Positions 15,859 to 24,349 of a DNA stretch of 64,000 nucleotides are shown here, in pieces. Each line of letters starts with the position of its first letter. Position 1 is the stretch's first letter. Below the pieces are notes generated by a model. It ran no database searches. It saw nothing but the letters and a program-made list of their open reading frames with translations, and was not told the DNA's origin. The DNA is from Streptomyces sp. ERV7 (lineage in GTDB: Bacteria; Actinomycetota; Actinomycetes; Streptomycetales; Streptomycetaceae): the NCBI RefSeq assembly GCF_001653515.1, contig NZ_LYOY01000040.1:1240001-1304000 (forward strand), given 5' to 3'. The position numbers and the translations under genes were made by a program.

Positions 15859-17298
15859 GTGACCCGGATCGTGATCATCGGTGGCGGACCCGGCGGATAC
15901 GAGGCGGCCCTGGTGGGCGCCCAACTCGGCGCGGAGGTGACCGTCGTCGACTGCGACGGTCTGGGCGGGGCGTCGGTGCTGACCGACTGCGTGCCGTCGA
16001 AGACTCTGATCGCGACGGCCGAGGTGATGACCACCTTCGACTCTTCGTACGAGGAGTTGGGCATCCTGGTCGCCGACGACACGCCGCCCGAGGAGCAGTC
16101 CGCCCGGGTGGTCGGTGTGGACCTCGGCAAGGTCAACCGACGCGTCAAGCGCCTCGCGCTGGCCCAGTCGCACGACATCACCGCCTCGGTGACCCGGGCC
16201 GGCGCCCGGGTGCTGCGCGGGCGGGGCAAGCTCGGCGGCCCGCAGGGCATCGACGGCACCCGGGACGTCATCGTCACGGCCGCCGACGGCAGCGAGGAGA
16301 TCCTCACCGCCGACGCCGTGCTGATCGCCACCGGCGGGCACCCGCGCGAGATCCCGGACGCGCTGCCGGACGGCGAGCGGATCCTGAACTGGACCCAGGT
16401 GTACGACCTGGACGAGCTGCCCGAAGAGCTGATCGTGGTCGGCTCCGGTGTGACCGGTGCCGAGTTCGCCGGCGCGTACCAGGCGCTCGGCTCCAAGGTC
16501 ACCCTGGTCTCGTCCCGCGACCGGGTGCTGCCCGGCGAGGACCCGGACGCGGCCGCCGTCCTGGAGGACGTCTTCCGCCGCCGCGGCATGAACGTCATGG
16601 CCCGCTCCCGCGCCCAGTCCGCCAAGCGCGTCGGCGACCGGGTCGAGGTCACGCTCTCGGACGGCCGCGTCATCAGCGGTACGCACTGCCTGATGGCGGT
16701 CGGCGCGATCCCCAACACCGCCGGGATGAACCTGGAGGAGTCCGGGGTCAAGCTCCTGGAGTCCGGTCACATCTGGACCGACAAGGTCTCGCGCACGTCC
16801 ACGCCCGGCGTGTACGCGGCCGGTGACGTCACCGGGATCTTCGCGCTCGCCTCGGTCGCGGCCATGCAGGGCCGGATCGCGATGTACCACTTCCTGGGCG
16901 ACGCGGTGCAGCCGCTCAACCTCAAGACGGTCTCCTCGAACGTCTTCACCGACCCGGAGATCGCCACGGTCGGCTACTCGCAGGCCGACGTCGACGCGGG
17001 CAAGATCGAGGCCCGGGTCGTCAAGCTGCCGCTGCTGCGCAACCCGCGCGCCAAGATGCAGGGCATCCGGGACGGCTTCGTGAAGATCTTCTGCCGCCCC
17101 GGCACCGGGATCGTGGTCGGCGGCGTGGTCGTCTCGCCGCGCGCCTCGGAGCTGATCCACCCCATCTCGATCGCGGTCGACAACAACCTGACCGTCGAGC
17201 AGATCGCGAACGCGTTCACGGTCTACCCGTCCCTGTCGGGTTCGATCGCCGAGGTGGCGCGGCAGCTGCACACGCGCAAGAAGGCCGGAGAGGCGTAA
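15859..17298 (+). CDS. lpdA: NAD(P)H-quinone dehydrogenase, LpdA-type flavoprotein
   Basis: This 479-residue protein of the pyridine nucleotide-disulfide oxidoreductase fold starts at GTG 15859. The FAD site GGGPGGYEAAL is at residues 7-17, the NAD(P) site GSGVTGAEFAG lies near residue 195, and the second FAD segment TSTPGVYAAGDVTG near residue 315. The redox-active region reads GGASVLTDCVPSKT: only one of the two cysteines of true dihydrolipoamide dehydrogenases (GGTCxxxxC) remains, and the C-terminal HPTxSE is replaced by YPSLSGS. This is the pattern of the mycobacterial LpdA quinone reductase rather than an E3 subunit. Confidence 0.88.
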   Translation: MTRIVIIGGGPGGYEAALVGAQLGAEVTVVDCDGLGGASVLTDCVPSKTLIATAEVMTTFDSSYEELGILVADDTPPEEQSARVVGVDLGKVNRRVKRLALAQSHDITASVTRAGARVLRGRGKLGGPQGIDGTRDVIVTAADGSEEILTADAVLIATGGHPREIPDALPDGERILNWTQVYDLDELPEELIVVGSGVTGAEFAGAYQALGSKVTLVSSRDRVLPGEDPDAAAVLEDVFRRRGMNVMARSRAQSAKRVGDRVEVTLSDGRVISGTHCLMAVGAIPNTAGMNLEESGVKLLESGHIWTDKVSRTSTPGVYAAGDVTGIFALASVAAMQGRIAMYHFLGDAVQPLNLKTVSSNVFTDPEIATVGYSQADVDAGKIEARVVKLPLLRNPRAKMQGIRDGFVKIFCRPGTGIVVGGVVVSPRASELIHPISIAVDNNLTVEQIANAFTVYPSLSGSIAEVARQLHTRKKAGEA

Positions 17299-17441
17299 AC
17301 CGGCGCGCGGGAGCGGTCGCGGCGCGGGACAAGGCGCCCGGGAGGGCGCCTATACCACTTCGTGGACACCTCTGTGCACACCTTCTGTTATTCGGCGCAA
17401 ACTGCTGAAAACAATCGGCCGCTCAGGTTACTGTCAGTTTC

Positions 17442-18398
17442 GTGTTCGCTGCAGAACGTCGCCAATTGATCCTCGAAATGGTGCGGGCCAACGGGGCGGT
17501 TTCGCTCCGGGAGCTCGCCCGCGTCGTCCAGACCTCCGAAGTGACCGTACGGCGGGACGTGCGGGCGCTGGAGGCGGAAGGACTCCTCGACCGCCGGCAC
17601 GGCGGTGCGGTACTGCCGGGCGGGTTCACGCGAGAGTCCGGCTTCCCGCAGAAATCCCATCTCGCGACCGCGGAGAAGACGGCCATCGCCGACCTCGCCG
17701 CGGGCCTCGTCGAAGAGGGCGAGGCCATCGTGGTCGGCGCGGGGACGACCACGCAGGAGCTGGCCCGCCGGCTCGCCCGCGTCCCCGGCCTCACGGTCGT
17801 CACCAACTCGCTCCTCGTCGCCCAGGCGCTGGCCCACGCCAACCGCGTGGAGGTCGTCATGACCGGGGGCACCCTGCGCGGCTCCAACTACGCCCTGGTG
17901 GGCAGCGGGGCCGAGCAGTCCCTCCAGGGGCTGCGGGTCTCGCGGGCCTTCCTCTCCGGGAGCGGGCTGACCGCCGAGCGCGGTCTGTCCACGTCCAACA
18001 TGCTCTCGGCGAGCGTGGACCGGGCCCTGGTCCAGGCCGCCGCCGAGGTGGTGGTCCTCGCGGACCACACCAAGCTCGGCACCGACACCATGTTCCAGAC
18101 GGTGCCGACGGACGTGATCACCCGCCTGGTCACCGACGAGCCCCCCGGCCACGACGACCGGGCCGGTACCGAGCTCCAGGCCCTGGCCGACCAGGGCGTG
18201 CAGATCACGGTGGCCGGGACCGGGGCCGGCGGTGAGGGCGTCCCGCCGGGCCGCCAGCCCCGCCGGGACGTGCCGGTCCCCGGCCAGCGCCGCAGCCATG
18301 TGCCGGGCGCGGGGCCACAGTTGCGCAGCGCGGCCCCGCTGGGTGACCAGCAGGGACCCGGGGAGCGGGCGAGAGTGGCCGATCTGCGTCGCCGCTAG
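17442..18398 (+). CDS. DeoR/GlpR-family transcriptional regulator
   Basis: This 318-residue repressor-type protein starts at GTG 17442. The N-terminal winged helix (ERRQLILEMVRANGAVSLREL, then TSEVTVRRDV, RRHGGAV) spans residues 5-65. A DeoR sugar-phosphate sensor domain follows (EEGEAIVVGAGTTTQELARRL, VVTNSLLVAQAL, MTGGTLRG, LADHTKLG). The last 60 residues are a polar, probably disordered tail. DeoR regulators usually sense phosphorylated sugars, so deoxyribose-5-phosphate is possible, but no copy of the nucleoside-gene palindrome lies upstream of it. Confidence 0.88.
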   Translation: MFAAERRQLILEMVRANGAVSLRELARVVQTSEVTVRRDVRALEAEGLLDRRHGGAVLPGGFTRESGFPQKSHLATAEKTAIADLAAGLVEEGEAIVVGAGTTTQELARRLARVPGLTVVTNSLLVAQALAHANRVEVVMTGGTLRGSNYALVGSGAEQSLQGLRVSRAFLSGSGLTAERGLSTSNMLSASVDRALVQAAAEVVVLADHTKLGTDTMFQTVPTDVITRLVTDEPPGHDDRAGTELQALADQGVQITVAGTGAGGEGVPPGRQPRRDVPVPGQRRSHVPGAGPQLRSAAPLGDQQGPGERARVADLRRR

Positions 18399-18471
18399 AC
18401 GGTATCCGGCCAGGCGCGGACGGGGCCTTCGCGGGCGTCGCCGCCGTGTTCGGGGCCCCGCACGGCCTCGG

Positions 18472-19032
18472 TCACGGCTTCAGCCCCCGCAAGGTCAGGG
18501 CGAGCAGCCGGTCGGCCAACTCCGGGTCGTCCGGCGCCTGTTCGGCTGCCAGGGCGATGGCGTTGGTGAGCTGCATCAGATCGCCGATCGTCACATCGAC
18601 CCTTACGGAACCGGCCAGCTGGGCCCGTTCCAGCAGGGCGCTGCCCGCCTCCCGCATCGGTGTGCTGCACTGCGCCAGCGCCGAACTGTCGTCGTGCGAC
18701 GCGGACATGAGGGCGCGGGCCACCCCGCGATACTCACCCGTATGAGTGATGATGGCGCGCAGCCACTCCACGAGCGCCGTGCACGGCTGTTCGGCGTCGA
18801 GCAACTCCCGGGAGCGTGCGAGGAGTACGTCCACCTCGCCCTGGAAGATCGCGCTCATCAGCGCGTGCCGGTTCGGGAAGTGCCGGTAGAGGGTGCCGAT
18901 CCCGACGCCCGCGCGCTTGGCCACGTCTTCGAGCGAGGCGTCCGTCCCGTGCTCCGCGAACGCGCTCCTCGCCACGCCCAGGAGCCGCTCGTAGTTGCGG
19001 CGCGCGTCGGCACGCATGGGCCTCGTCGTCAT
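18472..19032 (-). CDS. TetR-family transcriptional regulator
   Basis: The protein has 186 residues. The N-terminal helix-turn-helix is clear (RLLGVARSAFAEHGTDASLEDVAKRAGVGIGTLYRHFPN, residues 16-54), and the C-terminal part is an all-helical ligand domain of the SBP-type subgroup. The ATG at 19032 (MTTRPMRADARR) is chosen by comparison with usual TetR N-termini. It lies 26 bases after a membrane-protein gene that has lost its 5' end, so both probably came as one block. It sits where accA2 would be expected. Confidence 0.88.
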   Translation of the reverse strand: MTTRPMRADARRNYERLLGVARSAFAEHGTDASLEDVAKRAGVGIGTLYRHFPNRHALMSAIFQGEVDVLLARSRELLDAEQPCTALVEWLRAIITHTGEYRGVARALMSASHDDSSALAQCSTPMREAGSALLERAQLAGSVRVDVTIGDLMQLTNAIALAAEQAPDDPELADRLLALTLRGLKP

Positions 19033-19058
19033 ACCCCAAGGATGCCCGAAGCGCGCGC

Positions 19059-19718
19059 TCAGGGGGCGGCCCGGTACCGGTCCAGTGCGGAGGCCCGCTC
19101 GTGGAAGGGGATACGGGAGAACCGCGACACCAGGGTCCACATCCGCCGCTCCTCGGCCAGTTCCTTGGGCAGGACGAGCCCCAGCGACTCCGCGAGCGGC
19201 TTGCGGCCCGCGTTCACCAGGGCCCGTACGGCCGCCGCCCACTCGTCGGTCGCGGCCACCGCGGCCCGGTACCAGAGCGGCACCAGGGCGATCAGGACCC
19301 CGGCCGTGGTCAGCAGCGGCGGCACGTCGGCGGAGGCGGCCGGGAGGGTGGCCAGCGCGACCACGGCGACCGCGAGGTGCCCGGCGAGCAGCGCCACGAA
19401 GAAGTCGACGCTGGTCCGCGCCAGGTCGACCTGGCGGCAGATCTTGTCGGGCGCCGCTCCGCTCAGCTCGTTCGACAGGAGCTGGGTGTCCAGGCAGTAG
19501 CGGTTCTGCCCGTACTCCTCGAAGCGGCGGATCGCGTTGCCGAGGCGGGTCGGCGCGATCTGCGCCGGATCCACCGGGTACCGGTTCAGCCGCTCCTGGA
19601 GCAGCCCGCGCTGCGCCGAGGTCCGCCGCCGGTCCTTGCGGACGGCCCGGGCCAGGCGCGGATCGCTGCGTACGCGTACGAGATCGGCGGACGCGAGCGG
19701 GCCGAGCGCGGTCCCGTC
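19059..19718 (-). pseudogene. 5'-truncated membrane protein gene fused to the accA2 start
   Basis: About 220 codons remain. Visible features are a charged helical part (RTSAQRGLLQERLNRYP and RRFEEYGQNRYCLDTQLLS), two adjacent membrane helices (FFVALLAGHLAVAVVALATL and LLTTAGVLIALVPLWYRAAV) and a C-terminal ALDRYRAAP. Coding signature is good up to 19718, then the sequence switches abruptly to the start of a biotin carboxylase gene in a different frame. No start codon with an RBS exists for the remaining part. The missing N-terminus makes it likely non-functional. I do not recognise the family. Confidence 0.65.
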
Positions 19719-19756
19719 GCGATTTCGCCACGGTTGGCGATGAGCACCTTGCGCAC
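19719..19756 (-). pseudogene. accA2: Remnant of accA2 (acyl-CoA carboxylase biotin carboxylase subunit), first 13 codons only
   Basis: Downstream of an AAGGAGGGAGCC RBS, a GTG at 19756 encodes VRKVLIANRGEIA, the invariant N-terminus of biotin carboxylase/biotin carrier alpha subunits. After the GCG at 19718-19720 the homology stops dead, and the frame terminates about 43 codons later (near 19586). The other 570 or so codons of a normal accA2 are absent from the window. The partner genes accE, pccB and birA are present and intact a few kilobases away. Confidence 0.8.
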
Positions 19757-20139
19757 GATGGCTCCCTCCTTGAAAACAAGCTGAGTTTAGGGAAGCCGTA
19801 CACCGGCCCACGACCCGTCCCCCGTGGTGAGCTTGCCCACACGGAGTGTGATCCGCGGCTCGCTCATGTCGCGAAATCCCTTGTCGCACCACGGTACGCC
19901 GGGTCCCTGTCCGGCACATTAGCGTTCTGGTGTGGTCAAGGTCTCTGTCCTGGAGGCCAGCGGGCCCCTCACATTCTTTGTGGAGTCCCTACGAATGGCG
20001 GAATGATTCTTTGCGGGCCGGAAGATCGTGCTCCCTCTCTCGTCAGGACCCTTGCCCAGGGGTTTACCCGTTAGTAGCGTTCGGGTGTCAGACGTACTAC
20101 CGGTAACAGGGGCTGGGTGTAAGCAGGGGGTGGTGCGCG
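19757..20139. other. Non-coding 383-base interval with the former accA2 promoter region
   Basis: No supported gene lies here. An imperfect inverted repeat, TTACCCGTTAGTA (20064-20076) against TACTACCGGTAA (20095-20106), sits 34 bases upstream of the GTG at 20140 and could be an operator. The stretch is less GC-rich than its surroundings around 19960-20020. Confidence 0.5.
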
Positions 20140-20613
20140 GTGGCGCGCAGACCGGTGGCCGTGGTGGCCGCGATCGTTCTTCTGGGCGAGGCCGTCGGCA
20201 TCGTGCTCGTCAACTGGTTCCTCGGGCGCGTCGTGCACCGGCAGCACATGTCCCTCGGCGGGGTCGACTCGGACACGATGTCGACCACCACGTACGCCAT
20301 GGGCGGCGTCTTCGGCTTCTACCTGGCCGTGTGCGGCGTCATCCTGCTGCTCACCGGCGTACGCGACCGGGCCCCCGGCCGGGTCGGGCGCATCCTGCTC
20401 ATCAGCTGCGCGGTGGTGCACGGCGTGCTGGGCGCGCTGACGGTGGGCCTGATCGGCTGGACCGCCTTCGCGTTCATGATGGTGGTGCTCGCGCTGGTCG
20501 TGCTCGTCCTGCTCATGTACGCGCCGCCCGCCCTGCCCGCGGAGCCGGAGGACGGGGAGCCCGCCGAGGCCCCGCCGGGCAACGGGACCCCGCCGGAGCC
20601 GGCCGCCGCCTGA
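20140..20613 (+). CDS. Four-helix membrane protein, function unknown
   Basis: This 157-residue protein starts at GTG 20140. Four hydrophobic helices are visible: VAVVAAIVLLGEAVGIVLV, GGVFGFYLAVCGVILLLTG, GRILLISCAVVHGVLGALTV and AFAFMMVVLALVVLVLLMY. A polar Pro/Glu tail of about 35 residues follows. The stop is only 7 bases from the stop of the convergent maf gene. No motif suggests a substrate. Confidence 0.8.
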   Translation: MARRPVAVVAAIVLLGEAVGIVLVNWFLGRVVHRQHMSLGGVDSDTMSTTTYAMGGVFGFYLAVCGVILLLTGVRDRAPGRVGRILLISCAVVHGVLGALTVGLIGWTAFAFMMVVLALVVLVLLMYAPPALPAEPEDGEPAEAPPGNGTPPEPAAA

Positions 20614-20620
20614 GGATCCC

Positions 20621-21241
20621 CTACCGGTCCGTCCAGAGGTCCGTGATCGCGATGTCCAGCTCCGCGAGCAGGGTGCGCAGCAGCGGCAGGGAGAGGCCGA
20701 TGACGTTGCCGGGGTCGCCGTCGATGCCGTCGACGAACGGGGCCGAGCGGCCGTCGAGGGTGAACGCGCCCGCCACGTGAAGGGGTTCGCCGCTCGCCAC
20801 GTACGCGGCGATCTCCGCGTCGCTCGGCTCGCCGAAGCGGACCGTGGTGGACGCGGTGGCCGAGGCGCGGCGGCCGTTCGCCGTATCGATCACGCAGTGG
20901 CCCGTCCGGAGCACCCCGGAGCGCCCGCGCATGGACTTCCAGCGGGCCGTGGCCTCCTCGGCGTCGGCGGGCTTGCCCAGCGCCTCGCCGTCCAGCTCCA
21001 GGACCGAGTCGCAGCCGATGAGCAGGGCTCCGGAGGCCTCGGGGCGGGCGGCGACCGCGTCGGCCTTGGCCTCGGCCAGGACCAGGGCGAGCTCGCCGGG
21101 AGTGGGGGCGGTGAGGGCGTCCTCGTCGACCCCGCTGACGATGACCTCGGGGGCGAGGCCGGCCTGGCGCAGCAGACCGAGCCGGGCGGGCGAGGCGGAG
21201 GCGAGGACGAGGCGGCGTACGGCGGCAGTCATACGGGTCAT
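20621..21241 (-). CDS. maf: Maf-family nucleotide pyrophosphatase
   Basis: This 206-residue protein has the Maf signature ASASPARLGLL near residue 14, a GCDSVLELDGEALGKP block that corresponds to the conserved AxDTVV..G..LGKP motif, and GDPGNVIGLSLP near the C-terminus. Maf enzymes hydrolyse non-canonical nucleoside triphosphates to monophosphates and pyrophosphate (house-cleaning) and were first linked to septum inhibition. The active start may be the ATG at 21232 (MTAAVRRL) rather than 21241. Confidence 0.9.
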   Translation of the reverse strand: MTRMTAAVRRLVLASASPARLGLLRQAGLAPEVIVSGVDEDALTAPTPGELALVLAEAKADAVAARPEASGALLIGCDSVLELDGEALGKPADAEEATARWKSMRGRSGVLRTGHCVIDTANGRRASATASTTVRFGEPSDAEIAAYVASGEPLHVAGAFTLDGRSAPFVDGIDGDPGNVIGLSLPLLRTLLAELDIAITDLWTDR

Positions 21242-21302
21242 CGTAGACAGCGCGGGACGCCACCCGGACGGCGTACGCCCGTGAAGGGGCGCGACGGACG
21301 GG

Positions 21303-21431
21303 TCAGTGGATGCTGACGACGACCATCGCCAGCATCATGAGCAGCGCCAGCACCAGGCCCGCGCGGCGCATCTTCGCCTGTGCCTCGCGCAGTTCCTTCG
21401 GCGGCTCGTTCTTCGGGTCGGACCACAGCAT
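21303..21431 (-). CDS. 42-residue single-span membrane protein, MmpB-like
   Basis: An ATG at 21431 opens a 42-codon frame: a polar N-terminus LWSDPKNEPPKELREAQAKM followed by a hydrophobic helix (AGLVLALLMMLAMVVVSIH) to the stop at 21303. It lies between maf and accE on the same strand. I recall a small conserved morphogenic membrane protein of this type at the same place in streptomycetes; the name is given from memory and needs a search. Confidence 0.7.
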   Translation of the reverse strand: MLWSDPKNEPPKELREAQAKMRRAGLVLALLMMLAMVVVSIH

Positions 21432-21481
21432 GCCTTCGATACTGCGGCGGCAACCGGCCGGGCGCCTGAGTACGGGTACTC

Positions 21482-21521
21482 AAGGCGTGCCGTATCCGTA
21501 CGTACGGACACGGCACGCCTT
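21482..21521 (-). terminator. Hairpin downstream of accE
   Basis: AAGGCGTGCCGT pairs with ACGGCACGCCTT, with an inner TCCGTAC/GTACGGA stem. It lies 15 bases after the accE stop on the minus strand and probably ends the pccB-accE transcript. Confidence 0.8.
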
Positions 21522-21535
21522 CACGAGTGCGGCGG

Positions 21536-21742
21536 CTACGCCGGCCAGTAGGTGCGCGCCCAGGAGCGCGGACCGGGCCGGGGGACCGGGTGGCGGGCGA
21601 TGCGCGCCGGGTCGGACCAGTCCTCGGGGGGCAGGGGCGCGCCGGAGGAGACGGACGCCGTCGCCGCGGCGCGCGCCCGGACCACCGCCAGTGCGGCGGC
21701 CAGCTCCTCCGGAGTGGGGTTGCCCCGTACGACCTTGATCAT
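21536..21742 (-). CDS. accE: Acyl-CoA carboxylase epsilon subunit
   Basis: This 68-residue protein starts MIKVVRGNPTPEELAALAVV-like, the signature of the small epsilon subunits that hold together actinobacterial acyl-CoA carboxylase alpha and beta subunits, and ends in a WxxPxR...RTYWPA tail. The ATG at 21742 is 17 bases after the pccB stop, so the two are co-transcribed. Confidence 0.9.
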   Translation of the reverse strand: MIKVVRGNPTPEELAAALAVVRARAAATASVSSGAPLPPEDWSDPARIARHPVPRPGPRSWARTYWPA

Positions 21743-21759
21743 GACCGCTCCTTCGGGGC

Positions 21760-23352
21760 CTAGAGGGGGATGTTGCCGTGCTTCTTCGGAGGAAGGCTTT
21801 CCCGCTTCGTGCGCAGCTGACGCAGGCCCCGCACCACGTGCGCACGGGTTTCGGACGGCATGATCACGGCGTCCACGTAGCCGCGCTCGGCCGCGATGTA
21901 CGGGTTGAGGAGCGTGTCCTCGTACTCCGAGATCAGCTGGGCGCGGGTGGCTTCCTGGTCGTCGGCGGCGGCGATGGTGCGGCGGTGCAGGATGTTCACC
22001 GCGCCCTGCGCGCCCATCACCGCGATCTGCGCGGTCGGCCAGGCCACGTTGAGGTCGGCGCCCAGGTGCTTGGAGCCCATGACGTCGTACGCGCCGCCGA
22101 AGGCCTTGCGGGTGATGACCGTGATCAGCGGGACGGTCGCCTCGGCGTACGCGTAGATCAGCTTGGCGCCGCGCCGGATGATGCCGCCGTACTCCTGGTC
22201 CACGCCCGGCAGGAAGCCCGGCACGTCCACGAAGGTGATCACCGGCACGTTGAAGGCGTCGCAGGTGCGCACGAAGCGCGCGGCCTTCTCGGAGGCGTTG
22301 ATGTCCAGACACCCGGCGAACTGCATCGGCTGGTTGGCGACGATGCCGACCGGGAAGCCCTCGACGCGGCCGAAGCCGGTGATGATGTTCGGCGCGAACA
22401 GCGCCTGGGTCTCCAGGAACTCGCCGTCGTCGAGGACGTGCTCGATGGCCGTGTGCATGTCGTACGGCTGGTTCGCGGAGTCCGGGATGAGCGTGTCCAG
22501 CTCCCGGTCGGAGTCGGAGACCTCCAGGTCGGCCTCCTCGGGGAAGGCCGGGGCCTCGCTCAGGTTGTTCGAAGGCAGGTACGACAGCAGCGACTTGACG
22601 TACTCGATGGCGTCCTTCTCGTCGCCCGCCATGTGGTGCGCCACGCCCGAGGTGGTGTTGTGGGTGCGCGCGCCGCCCAGCTCCTCGAAGCCGACGTCCT
22701 CGCCGGTGACCGTCTTGATGACATCGGGTCCGGTGATGAACATGTGCGAGGTCTGGTCGACCATCACCGTGAAGTCGGTGATGGCGGGGGAGTAGACCGC
22801 GCCGCCCGCACAGGGGCCGACGATCAGCGAGATCTGCGGGACCACGCCCGAGGCGTGCACATTGCGGCGGAAGATCTCGGCGAACAGGCCGAGCGCGACC
22901 ACACCCTCCTGGATACGGGCGCCGCCGCCGTCGTTGATGCCGATGACCGGGCAGCCGGTCTTCAGCGCGAAGTCCATGACCTTGACGATCTTCTCGCCGT
23001 AGACCTCGCCGAGCGAGCCGCCGAAGATGGTGAAGTCCTGGGAGTAGACGCAGACCGGGCGCCCGTCGACGGTGCCGTAGCCGGTGACGACACCGTCTCC
23101 GTAGGGGCGGTTCTTCTCGATCCCGAAGTTGGTCGAGCGGTGCCGGGCGAACTCGTCGAGCTCGACGAAGGACCCCTCGTCGAGCAGCAGGTCGACCCGC
23201 TCACGCGCGGTCAACTTGCCCTTGGCGTGCTGCTTTTCCACAGCGCGCTCGGAGCCGGCGTGCGTCGCCTCCCCGATGCGGCGCTGCAGATCCGCGAGCT
23301 TGCCCGCGGTCGTGTGGATGTCAGTCACTTCTTGCTGCTCCGGCTCGGACAT
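21760..23352 (-). CDS. pccB: Acyl-CoA (propionyl-CoA) carboxylase beta subunit, carboxyltransferase
   Basis: This 530-residue carboxyltransferase moves the carboxyl group from biotin to propionyl-CoA or acetyl-CoA, giving methylmalonyl- or malonyl-CoA for fatty acid and polyketide synthesis. Visible motifs are the crotonase-like acyl-CoA site INDGGGARIQEGV, GPCAGGAVYSPAITDF, and the second oxyanion site VDVPGFLPGVDQE with KAFGGAYDVMGSK. The ATG at 23352 (MSEPEQQEV) is preferred over far upstream starts. The biotin-carrying alpha subunit that should sit nearby (accA2) is reduced to 13 codons, so the enzyme must use an alpha subunit encoded elsewhere. Confidence 0.95.
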   Translation of the reverse strand: MSEPEQQEVTDIHTTAGKLADLQRRIGEATHAGSERAVEKQHAKGKLTARERVDLLLDEGSFVELDEFARHRSTNFGIEKNRPYGDGVVTGYGTVDGRPVCVYSQDFTIFGGSLGEVYGEKIVKVMDFALKTGCPVIGINDGGGARIQEGVVALGLFAEIFRRNVHASGVVPQISLIVGPCAGGAVYSPAITDFTVMVDQTSHMFITGPDVIKTVTGEDVGFEELGGARTHNTTSGVAHHMAGDEKDAIEYVKSLLSYLPSNNLSEAPAFPEEADLEVSDSDRELDTLIPDSANQPYDMHTAIEHVLDDGEFLETQALFAPNIITGFGRVEGFPVGIVANQPMQFAGCLDINASEKAARFVRTCDAFNVPVITFVDVPGFLPGVDQEYGGIIRRGAKLIYAYAEATVPLITVITRKAFGGAYDVMGSKHLGADLNVAWPTAQIAVMGAQGAVNILHRRTIAAADDQEATRAQLISEYEDTLLNPYIAAERGYVDAVIMPSETRAHVVRGLRQLRTKRESLPPKKHGNIPL

Positions 23353-23488
23353 CGGGATGCGGCTCCCTGCCTGGTCACGGGTTTTCGGCTGGCTACTGAC
23401 TCGTAGGGTAGTGGCGCGCATACCGTTCGGCAGTGCGTCGTTTGCCACACCGGGGTGCGCTTGCGCCCACGCGCCTAACCTGGCTCGT

Positions 23489-24349
23489 ATGACGCCCCAG
23501 GACGCATCCGAAAGCCGCTGGTCCGACCTCGACCGGCCTCCTCTGAACGCCTCCGCCCTGCGCCACGCCCTGGTGCGGCCGGGCGCGCTGTGGACCTCCC
23601 TGGACGTGGTCCAGGCGACGGGCTCCACCAACTCCGACCTGACCGCCCGGGCCAAGGAGCTCCCCGAGGGCGCGGTCCTGGTCGCAGAGGAGCAGACCGC
23701 CGGGCGCGGCCGCCTCGACCGCAGCTGGTCGGCGCCGGCCCGCTCGGGCCTCTTCTTCTCCGTGCTGCTGCGGCCCGGCGCGGGCGTCCCGGTGGACCGC
23801 TGGGGCTGGCTGCCGCTGCTCACCGGCGTGGCGGTGGCCACCGGCCTGTCCCGTGCCGCGGGCGTCGACACGGCGCTGAAGTGGCCCAACGACCTGCTGG
23901 TGAAGGTCGGCGGGGAGGAGCGCAAGGCGGGCGGGATCCTGGCCGAGCGGGCGGGCGAGGACGCGGTGGTGGTCGGCATCGGCCTCAACGTCAGCCTGCG
24001 CGCCGACGAACTCCCGGTGCCCGCCGCCGGGTCGCTGCTGCTGGCCGACGCGGTCTCCACCGACCGCGAGACGCTGCTGCGGGCCGTCCTGCGCTCCCTG
24101 GAGCAGTGGTACGTGGACTGGCGCGAGACGGGTGGCGACCCGGCGGCGTCCCGGCTCCAGGAGACGTACGCGGCGGGCTGCGCCACGCTCGGCCGTTCCG
24201 TGCGCGCCGAGCTCCCGGGCGACCGCGCCCTGACCGGCGAGGCGGTCGCGGTGGACGCGGACGGGCGGCTCGTGCTCGCCACGGAGGGCGGCGGACGCGA
24301 GCCCGTGGCGGCGGGCGACATCGTCCACCTGCGGCCGGCGGCGGGCTGA
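23489..24349 (+). CDS. birA: Biotin--[acetyl-CoA-carboxylase] ligase
   Basis: This 286-residue protein attaches biotin to the carrier lysine of acyl-CoA carboxylase alpha subunits through biotinyl-AMP. The ligase motifs are GRGRLDRSW near residue 71, SVLLRPG, and the biotin-binding KWPNDLLVK, followed by GIGLNV. There is no N-terminal helix-turn-helix, so it is a class I ligase without repressor function. The ATG at 23489 is chosen since it starts MTPQDASESRW and gives a normal N-terminus. It is divergent from pccB. Confidence 0.93.
   Translation: MTPQDASESRWSDLDRPPLNASALRHALVRPGALWTSLDVVQATGSTNSDLTARAKELPEGAVLVAEEQTAGRGRLDRSWSAPARSGLFFSVLLRPGAGVPVDRWGWLPLLTGVAVATGLSRAAGVDTALKWPNDLLVKVGGEERKAGGILAERAGEDAVVVGIGLNVSLRADELPVPAAGSLLLADAVSTDRETLLRAVLRSLEQWYVDWRETGGDPAASRLQETYAAGCATLGRSVRAELPGDRALTGEAVAVDADGRLVLATEGGGREPVAAGDIVHLRPAAG

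Noticed and set aside
17442..18398. DeoR protein as the established binder of the CTACGCGCGTAG sites
   Set aside because: Attractive by location and family, but its own promoter lacks the palindrome and DeoR sites are usually different. Kept as a hypothesis only.
21778..23406. 542-residue plus-strand open frame over pccB
   Set aside because: Antisense shadow; composition dominated by Val, Arg, Gly and Asp, and the minus-strand product is a clear carboxyltransferase.
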